NCBI GenBank assembly: GCA_038231495.1
Contig: JBBRLG010000237.1
Span: 1 to 10,717 of the forward strand
Length of the DNA: 10,717 bases
Reading direction: 5' to 3'
Source: JBBRLG01 sp038231495
Lineage (GTDB): Bacteria > Planctomycetota > Planctomycetia > Gemmatales > Gemmataceae
Below, one piece after another: positions 1-4,367 of this stretch. The number at the start of each line of letters is the position of its first letter. The first letter of the stretch is position 1. Made by a program: the position numbers and the translations under genes. Below the pieces are notes generated by a model. That model had not been told where the DNA came from, ran no database searches, and worked only from the letters and a program-made list of their open reading frames with translations.

Positions 1-165
1 AGGCGGCTTCCAGGGCGGCTTCGGCGGCGGTCAAGGCGGCTTCCAGGGCGGCTTCGGCGGCGGTCAAGGCGGCTTCCAGGGCGGCTTCGGCGGCGGTCAA
101 GGCGGCTTCCAGGGCGGCTTCGGCGGCGGTCAGGGCGGCTTCCAGGGTGGCTTCGGCGGCGGCGG
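1..165 (+). repeat. 33-bp in-frame tandem repeat (about 5 units)
   Basis: Units begin at 1, 34, 67 and 100 and are identical over all 33 bases. The fifth unit (133-165) differs at a few positions. Each unit encodes 11 residues in frame. Third-position identity between units means the array was made by recent duplication or slippage rather than only by selection on the protein. Confidence 0.9.
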
Positions 166-232
166 CATTGGCGGCGGCTTCGGCGGCAAGATGGGCGGCT
201 TCGGCGGCGGCAGCGGTGCCGTCGGCCTGTAA
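2..232 (+). CDS. Glycine/phenylalanine-rich low-complexity protein, C-terminal part
   Basis: This is the 3' end of an open frame whose start lies before the window. The visible 76 residues are almost entirely Gly, Phe and Gln, built from an 11-residue unit GGFQGGFGGGQ repeated four times identically, then a fifth altered copy, then GGIGGGFGGKMGGFGGGSGAVGL and stop (TAA at 230-232). There is no recognisable catalytic domain in the visible part. Planctomycete genomes contain many such Gly-rich proteins, some secreted and some RNA-associated, but nothing here decides which. The composition predicts a disordered or self-associating tail. A strong terminator follows 34 bp after the stop, which supports a real gene end. 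Function is unknown; the missing N-terminus would be decisive. Confidence 0.75.
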   Translation, partial: GGFQGGFGGGQGGFQGGFGGGQGGFQGGFGGGQGGFQGGFGGGQGGFQGGFGGGGIGGGFGGKMGGFGGGSGAVGL

Positions 233-265
233 TCCGTCCATGCCACCGCTTCGGTTACTCGACAC

Positions 266-303
266 ACGGCTCACTTCTTTCGGGAAGTGGGCCGTTTCTC
301 GTT
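266..303 (+). terminator. Rho-independent-type terminator after the Gly-rich gene
   Basis: A 12-bp stem (266-277 with 284-295, one G-T wobble) encloses a TTTCGG loop; counting one more wobble pair leaves a TTCG tetraloop. A short T-rich stretch, TTCTCGTT, follows on the plus strand. It lies between the Gly-rich gene and the convergent ABC ATPase gene ending at 308, so the hairpin may also help stop transcription from the other side, although no T-run follows on the minus strand. Confidence 0.75.
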
Positions 304-307
304 GGGG

Positions 308-1036
308 TCAGGAAACGAGTTGAAAGAAGAGTTCTTCGAGGTCGTTGACGTGATACCGTTCGCGCAGCTCCGGCAAGGTGCCGCACGCCTGCACCGCGCC
401 CTTGCTGACGATGGCGACGCGATCGCACAGCCGCTCCACTTCACGCATGATGTGCGTCGAAAACAAGATGCACTTGCCCGCTGCGCGCAGCTGCTCGATG
501 CTTTGCAGCACGTTACGGCCGACCAGCACGTCGAGGCCGGCGGTCGGCTCATCGAAGATGAGCACGGGCGGGTCGTGGACGATCGCGCGGGCGATGGAAA
601 CCTTCTGCCGCATGCCGGTGCTCATCTTCGCGCCGAGGATGTCGCGGAAGTCGTTCATCTTGAGCGTCGTGAATACCGTCTCCATGCGTTGGCGTAAATG
701 TTCCTTGGGCATGCCGTAAAGGCTGCCGAAGTAGGTGACGAGTTCCCAGGCGGTCATGCGGTCGTAAATCGCGGTGTTGGCCGACAGGAAGCCGATGTTC
801 TGCCTGACCTGAGCCGGCTGCGTCGCCACGTCGAAGCCGGCGACCTGCGCGACGCCGGAGGTCGGCCGCAGTACGGTGCAGAGAATGCGCATCGTGGTCG
901 TCTTGCCGGCGCCGTTGGGTCCGAGTAGCCCAAAAATTTCGCCGGGGTGGGCGTCGAAGCTGACGTGATCGACGGCGTAGACGAGGCCGCGGCGCAGGTC
1001 GCGGAACGACTTCACCAGATTTTCGACGTGGATCAT
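308..1036 (-). CDS. ABC transporter ATP-binding protein, NatA/ABC-2 type
   Basis: A 242-residue stand-alone nucleotide-binding subunit that would hydrolyse ATP to drive an ABC-2 type exporter at the inner membrane. Walker A (GPNGAGKT) is at residues 39-46, an ABC signature variant (MSTGMRQK, in place of LSGGQ) at 138-145, Walker B (VLIFDE) at 158-163, a D-loop at about 167-169 and the H-loop histidine at 195. The Q-loop glutamine is not visible (IGFLSANTAIYD region, about 81-92). NatA-type sodium exporters share this general look, but the substrate cannot be told from sequence. The start ATG overlaps the mqnC stop by ATGA, indicating translational coupling. No permease gene follows: 5 bp after the stop comes the convergent gene's terminator, so the membrane partner must be encoded elsewhere. 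Confidence 0.93.
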   Translation of the reverse strand: MIHVENLVKSFRDLRRGLVYAVDHVSFDAHPGEIFGLLGPNGAGKTTTMRILCTVLRPTSGVAQVAGFDVATQPAQVRQNIGFLSANTAIYDRMTAWELVTYFGSLYGMPKEHLRQRMETVFTTLKMNDFRDILGAKMSTGMRQKVSIARAIVHDPPVLIFDEPTAGLDVLVGRNVLQSIEQLRAAGKCILFSTHIMREVERLCDRVAIVSKGAVQACGTLPELRERYHVNDLEELFFQLVS

Positions 1037-2139
1037 GGGTGTCCTGCCGCTTGCGGCATTGCAGCTACTTCGTCAATGTATTCATAGAACACATTCCGCT
1101 GCCGGGGGACGTAACCGAGTTCGCGAATGCTGTTCTTGATCTGGTCGAGCGTCAAATAATAAACCGTCCCCGCCGCCGCGACGACATTCTCCTCGATCAT
1201 GAGGCTGCCCATGTCGTTGGCGCCGTAGAGCAGTCCCAGTTGCCCGATCTTCGGCCCCTGCGTCACCCACGACGACTGGATGTTGGGGATGTTGTCCAAA
1301 TACAGCCGGGCGATTGCCTGCGTTTTGAGATATTCAAACGCTCCGACCGGCGGCACGTCGGCCATCGCGGTGTGTTCGGGCTGAAACGTCCAGCAGATGA
1401 ACGCCGTGAAGCCGCCCGTCTCGTCCTGCAATTGCCGCAAGCGCTCCAGCGTTTCGACGCGCTCGGGCAGCGTCTCGATGTGGCCGAACATCATGGTGCA
1501 AGTCGAGCGGCCGCCGATTGCGTGCCAGACGCGGTGGACTTCGAGCCACTCGTCGGTCAGGCACTTGTTGACGGTCATGGCCTTGCGCACACGGTCCACG
1601 AGGATTTCGCCGCCGCCGCCCGGCAGACTGCCCATGCCCGCGTCCTTGAGGCGCTGCAAGACTTCGCGCAACGGCAGCTTGTTGATCTTGTGGAAGTGCC
1701 AGAGTTCCGGCGGACTGAAGGCGTGCAGGTTGAAATGCGGATAACGACTTTTGAGATCGCGTAACAGGTCTTCGTACCATTCCAGCTTGAGGCTGGGGTG
1801 CATGCCGCCCTGCATGAGCGTCTGGTCGCCGCCAAGCGCAATCGTCTCCTCGATCTTTTTGTAAATCTCCGCGCGCGGCAGGACGTAGGCGTCGGCGTCG
1901 GTGCTTTTGCGGTAGAAGGCGCAAAAGTCGCACACCGCCGCACAGACGTTGGTGTAGTTGATGTTGCGGTCGATGTTGTAGGTACGGTACGGCTCCGGGT
2001 GCAGCCGCCTGCACACGGCGTCAGCGGCACGGCCGAGCGCGGGTAGGTCGTGGCAGTCGAACAGCGCGACGCCCTCGTCGAACGTGAGCCGTTCGCCGTC
2101 AACGGCTTTGCGCAAGATCCGCTGCATGGTAGAAGTCAA
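1033..2139 (-). CDS. mqnC: Cyclic dehypoxanthinyl futalosine synthase (radical SAM)
   Basis: Radical SAM enzyme of the futalosine route to menaquinone, converting dehypoxanthine futalosine to its cyclic form. The Cx3Cx2C iron-sulfur motif is at Cys66, Cys70 and Cys73 (sequence CAAVCDFC) just after INYTN, and is followed by GGDQTLMQGGMHP, which points to MqnC rather than the related MqnE. Its length of 368 residues is normal for the family. The TTG at 2139 is chosen because GGGGGTGA (2143-2150) sits at suitable spacing. An ATG at 2127 is the alternative and would remove four residues. With the TTG, the gene overlaps the end of mqnA by 41 bp, and its own stop overlaps the ABC ATPase start. Having mqnA directly upstream strongly supports the assignment. 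Confidence 0.93.
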   Translation of the reverse strand: MTSTMQRILRKAVDGERLTFDEGVALFDCHDLPALGRAADAVCRRLHPEPYRTYNIDRNINYTNVCAAVCDFCAFYRKSTDADAYVLPRAEIYKKIEETIALGGDQTLMQGGMHPSLKLEWYEDLLRDLKSRYPHFNLHAFSPPELWHFHKINKLPLREVLQRLKDAGMGSLPGGGGEILVDRVRKAMTVNKCLTDEWLEVHRVWHAIGGRSTCTMMFGHIETLPERVETLERLRQLQDETGGFTAFICWTFQPEHTAMADVPPVGAFEYLKTQAIARLYLDNIPNIQSSWVTQGPKIGQLGLLYGANDMGSLMIEENVVAAAGTVYYLTLDQIKNSIRELGYVPRQRNVFYEYIDEVAAMPQAAGHP

Positions 2140-2917
2140 GGTTCACCCCCCGCCGGGCCAGGCCGAGTTCGCAGGCCAGCATGTAGTAGTGGTGCAGGCC
2201 GGCCAGCTCGCGCGGCCCCAGGTCAAAGTGCAAAATGTTGGCCAGGTAGCGCCGGCAGAACCCGGCGTCCAGGCCGAGGCGCGGCGCCTCGTCGTGGGCG
2301 ATCGGGCCGACGCGCGCCAGGCCGCGGCGCTTGGCCTCCGCGAGCGCGTGGGCGACGTTGCCGAGGTCCGCGCCTTCGCGCACGGCCCAGACGGCGAAGA
2401 CGAACGGCAGGCGGGTCCACTCGAACCATTCCTGGCCGAGGTCGAAGGCGTGGGCGAAGCCGGGCAAACAGGCCCGCATCGCCCGGTCGCCGATGAGCAA
2501 AACGGCGTCGGCGTCGGCGTCCTCCGCGTCGGCGTCCATTGCCAGCGGCACGACTTCGGCCCGGACGCCGTAGCGCTTCTGCAACAATACCTGCGTCAGC
2601 GCGGCGCTGGTGCGCGACCCCACGTCCAGTGCGACGCGGCGGATGCCGGCCCACGGCACGCGGCTAAAGAGCGTGACGCTGAGCACCGGCCCGCGCGTGG
2701 CGATGGCGATGTTCGGCACAACGGTGTAGGTGCCGGCGCGGAAGTATTCGATGATCGGAATGAGGGCCACGTCCAGTTCGCCGGCGGCGAGGCGGTCGGC
2801 GAGGCGGCTGGGCACGTCGAGGATCAGCTCGGCCTCGGGCGCGAGGAGGTCGAGGTCGCAGATGAGCGGCTTGGTGTTCAGATAGTTGACCGCGCCGATG
2901 CGAACGCTGTGATCCAT
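2099..2917 (-). CDS. mqnA: Chorismate dehydratase (menaquinone biosynthesis)
   Basis: First enzyme of the futalosine pathway, dehydrating chorismate to 3-(1-carboxyvinyloxy)benzoate, with a periplasmic-binding-protein-like fold but cytoplasmic. The N-terminus reads SVRIGAVNYLNTKPL, followed by LDVALIPIIEYF at about residues 55-66, both typical of MqnA. Length is 272 residues, normal for the family. The open frame continues upstream to 3004, but the ATG at 2917 is chosen because a GGGAG ribosome site lies about 9 bases before it, the conserved family N-terminus begins right there, and the predicted promoter lies inside the longer frame. It is first in an operon with mqnC and the ABC ATPase gene. 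Confidence 0.92.
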   Translation of the reverse strand: MDHSVRIGAVNYLNTKPLICDLDLLAPEAELILDVPSRLADRLAAGELDVALIPIIEYFRAGTYTVVPNIAIATRGPVLSVTLFSRVPWAGIRRVALDVGSRTSAALTQVLLQKRYGVRAEVVPLAMDADAEDADADAVLLIGDRAMRACLPGFAHAFDLGQEWFEWTRLPFVFAVWAVREGADLGNVAHALAEAKRRGLARVGPIAHDEAPRLGLDAGFCRRYLANILHFDLGPRELAGLHHYYMLACELGLARRGVNLDFYHAADLAQSR

Positions 2918-2955
2918 GACGAAGGTCTCCCGGAGAGCGGCGATCCTGTTGCCGC

Positions 2956-2983
2956 ATTCTACCGACGGTGGGCGGTTTTTCAA
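2956..2983 (-). promoter_or_regulatory. Predicted sigma70-type promoter of mqnA operon
   Basis: On the minus strand, TTGAAA (2978-2983) and TAGAAT (2956-2961) are separated by 16 bp, each one base from consensus. Transcription would start near 2949, leaving a leader of about 30 bases before the mqnA ATG. An 11-bp palindrome GTTTCTGAAAC (2987-2997) lies just upstream. Confidence 0.6.
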
Positions 2984-3078
2984 AGGTTTCTGAAACATCG
3001 ACACAACAGGTCAACCGCGATCCGGCGGGTGAGATAACCGACCGTTTCGCCGCGACGCGCAGCGCAATGGCGGGGCGA

Positions 3079-3097
3079 GGGCGGGCGGGCGGGCGGG
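3079..3097 (+). other. G-quadruplex motif, (GGGC)n
   Basis: Five G3 tracts separated by single C bases (GGGC repeated, ending GGG) meet the canonical intramolecular G-quadruplex rule with one-base loops. It lies in the 249-bp gap between mqnA and the divergent small-gene pair, about 37 bp upstream of the latter's -10 box. The rest of 2984-3106 shows no gene. Confidence 0.65.
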
Positions 3098-3106
3098 AAG
3101 GTGGTG

Positions 3107-3139
3107 TGCCATGCTTTCGGCTCATGGCATGGCTATAAT
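3107..3139 (+). promoter_or_regulatory. Promoter with operator-like inverted repeat for the small-gene pair
   Basis: A perfect -10 box TATAAT lies at 3134-3139, 27 bp before the ATG. The -35 region is poor (ATGCTT at 17-bp spacing) and is covered by an inverted repeat TGCCATG / CATGGCA (3107-3113 and 3123-3129, 9-bp spacer). A weak -35 overlaid by a palindrome suggests control by a DNA-binding factor; which one is unknown. Confidence 0.55.
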
Positions 3140-3166
3140 CCTACTAGTAACTGGAAGGAGGCTTTC

Positions 3167-3379
3167 ATGTTGATCGCTGAGATCATCCCGGCGGTGCAGG
3201 CGCTTTCTAGGGCGGAGAAATTCCAGCTCGCGCAGATGTTGCTTGAGGATCTGGCCCGAGAGGAACAGGCGACGATGTTCCCGGAAAGACAGGTTTATCC
3301 GATCTACACACCCGAGTACGCTTCCGAAGCCGCGGCTCAACTGGCCAAACTCCTCCGTGAGGAAGGGACGCGCTCATGA
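3167..3379 (+). CDS. Small conserved-type protein paired with a retropepsin-like protein
   Basis: A 70-residue protein beginning MLIAEIIPAVQALSRAEK. The first half is a predicted helix pattern (LSRAEKFQLAQMLLEDLAREE), the middle carries YPIYTPEYASEAA, and the end is helical and charged. This layout resembles small proteins in cyanobacteria and related bacteria that precede retropepsin-like genes and are sometimes called addiction-module components; that is from memory of the family and not proven here. The frame is open from 3101, but the ATG at 3167 is preceded by an excellent GGAAGGAGG site with 5-base spacing, and the -10 box lies inside the longer frame. Its stop overlaps the next gene start by ATGA, implying coupled translation. 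Confidence 0.8.
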   Translation: MLIAEIIPAVQALSRAEKFQLAQMLLEDLAREEQATMFPERQVYPIYTPEYASEAAAQLAKLLREEGTRS

Positions 3380-3546
3380 GCGTTGTCGAGCAGTTTCCCT
3401 ACTGCGACAGGAACCCGACTTCCGGAAGGCTGGACCTGATGCCAGACCTTCCCATCGTCCTTCGCCATCAGGCCCACTCGCTGTCTGGCATGGGACTGGT
3501 TGACAGCGGCGCGTCCATCAGTGTGACGCGGCAGCCTCCGCGATGA
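3376..3546 (+). pseudogene. Truncated retropepsin-like aspartic protease
   Basis: A 56-residue frame: MSVVEQFPYCDRNPTSGR, then LMPDLPIVLRHQ, then GLVDSGASISV, ending TRQPPR and TGA. The layout matches the N-terminal half of bacterial retropepsin-like proteins, with the catalytic Asp-Ser-Gly at residues 43-45 followed in the family by xNVLPY and roughly 60 more residues. Here homology stops after Val50 (base 3525), and neither of the other two plus-strand frames continues it, so this is not a simple frameshift. The breakpoint coincides with the 3' end of the convergent HTH gene (3518). It starts in ATGA overlap with the small gene upstream. The remnant lacks most of the protease fold and should be inactive, unless it serves another role as a short peptide. 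Confidence 0.6.
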
Positions 3547-3889
3547 GACGCGGCCGACGACCTACCGCCGCAGCATACGCGCCCAGCGTCTTCCATGTCG
3601 GGTTGGTTTGGGCCCCCGTCTCCAGCCGGGACAAAGACTCAACCGCCATGCCGCTTCGGGCGGACACGTCTGCGAGCGTCAATCCGGCAGCTTCCCTCGC
3701 CTCTTTCAATTGCCGAATGTAGTCGCGCAGAGCAAGGTAGAATGGGGCCGCGTCCGCAAGCTCTTGCGGGGTGAGCAACTCTGTCGGGCCGGGTTCGTGT
3801 CCGAGTTGTTGGCGGGTCTGGTGGGCTCGCAGCCGGGCTGCCGCCAGTACATCCGCGGGGACAGAAGCAATCTTCTTTTGGGTGTTCAT
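3518..3889 (-). CDS. XRE-family HTH antitoxin-like transcriptional regulator
   Basis: A 123-residue protein. Residues 1-58 are a helical N-terminal segment, and about 61-117 form an XRE/Cro-type helix-turn-helix (LKEAREAAGLTLADVSARSG, then MAVESLSRLETG and WKTLGAYAAAVG). Such proteins bind DNA and, when downstream of a small RelE/BrnT-like toxin gene, usually act as antitoxin and autorepressor. The ATG at 3887-3889 has GGGAG 8 bases upstream. It lies 23 bp after the toxin gene, in one operon. Its last codons overlap the end of the truncated protease gene on the other strand (3518-3546). No terminator is visible between the two converging genes. Confidence 0.88.
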   Translation of the reverse strand: MNTQKKIASVPADVLAAARLRAHQTRQQLGHEPGPTELLTPQELADAAPFYLALRDYIRQLKEAREAAGLTLADVSARSGMAVESLSRLETGAQTNPTWKTLGAYAAAVGRRPRLIAEAAASH

Positions 3890-3912
3890 GTTGGGTTCTC
3901 CCAGCCGGGCAA

Positions 3913-4173
3913 TCAGGACGGTTCGGGAACTTCGTAAGCAGTCACCGGATAAATCATTCGGGGATCATCACAGAGTTCATCCCAAAGGACGATGATATGC
4001 TTGCCGGTCGAAGTGTAACCGAATTTGCACGGGCGACCGGTACTATTGCTGTGAGCAGTCGGGAGCGTGTCGTCGAGTAAGACCTCGTCAACCTCGTCAG
4101 GGGTAAGTCCGTTTTCTGCCACGTGATCGACGTTTTGTCCTGGCTCATCGTCCCATATGATGGTCGCGTCCAT
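3913..4173 (-). CDS. Putative BrnT/RelE-like toxin of a type II TA pair
   Basis: A small 86-residue protein beginning MDATIIWDDEPGQNVDHVAENG, with the helix LTPDEVDEVLLDD and then strands around KFGYTSTGKHIIVLWDEL and MIYPVTAYEV. This order (WD...N..H..E.GLT..EV.EVL followed by a GR..G.T..GK.I.V motif) resembles BrnT/DUF497-like ribonucleases of the RelE/ParE superfamily, which cleave RNA and slow growth until bound by antitoxin. The match is by pattern and is remote. It is first in a two-gene operon with the HTH protein, the toxin-first order seen in brnTA and higBA loci. A GGAGG site lies 8 bases before the ATG. Base composition looks less GC-rich than the flanking metabolic genes. Confidence 0.68.
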   Translation of the reverse strand: MDATIIWDDEPGQNVDHVAENGLTPDEVDEVLLDDTLPTAHSNSTGRPCKFGYTSTGKHIIVLWDELCDDPRMIYPVTAYEVPEPS

Positions 4174-4200
4174 AACTGCTACCTCCGGCTTCGCACCACC

Positions 4201-4231
4201 ATCGTAATGCTACTTGACTTTCAAGTCAAGT
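4201..4231 (-). promoter_or_regulatory. TA operon promoter with 9+9 bp palindromic operator
   Basis: On the minus strand, TTGACT (4224-4229) and TACGAT (4201-4206) are spaced by 17 bp. A perfect inverted repeat, ACTTGACTT-TC-AAGTCAAGT (4212-4231), covers the -35 box and part of the spacer. A bound HTH antitoxin would block RNA polymerase, the usual autoregulation of such operons. Transcription would start near 4194, about 20 bases before the toxin ATG. Confidence 0.65.
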
Positions 4232-4302
4232 CCAACGCTCGGGGAGGGGTGCGTGAAGGTGCGGCCAGTGAAGGCACAAAGACGTGCAAAAGCCGCAAGT
4301 GG

Positions 4303-4344
4303 CAATAAAACAACGCGGCCGCGCCATCCTGGCACGGCCGCGTT
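4303..4344 (-). terminator. Rho-independent terminator of the YTV gene
   Basis: Perfect 10-bp GC-rich arms (4312-4321 and 4335-4344) enclose a second short stem GCCA/TGGC. On the minus strand the hairpin is followed by GTTTTATTG. It lies 24 bp past the YTV stop codon. The gap from 4232 to 4302 holds nothing else I can support. Confidence 0.85.
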
Positions 4345-4367
4345 TCCCACACAAGGAGTCACCCAAC

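Noticed and set aside
1039..1764. 241-residue plus-strand frame opposite mqnC
   Set aside because: Shadow of a GC-rich coding region. The minus strand carries the full radical SAM motifs.
2084..3037. 317-residue plus-strand frame opposite mqnA
   Set aside because: No domain or ribosome site is recognisable, and its Arg/Ala/Gly-rich composition is that of an antisense shadow.
3376..3546. Simple frameshift in a full-length protease gene
   Set aside because: The downstream sequence was read in the other two plus-strand frames and neither continues the family motif. It is the antitoxin gene instead.
4123..4308. 61-residue plus-strand frame over the TA promoter
   Set aside because: It overlaps the toxin start, promoter and palindrome on the opposite strand, has no ribosome site, and does not restore the lost protease part.
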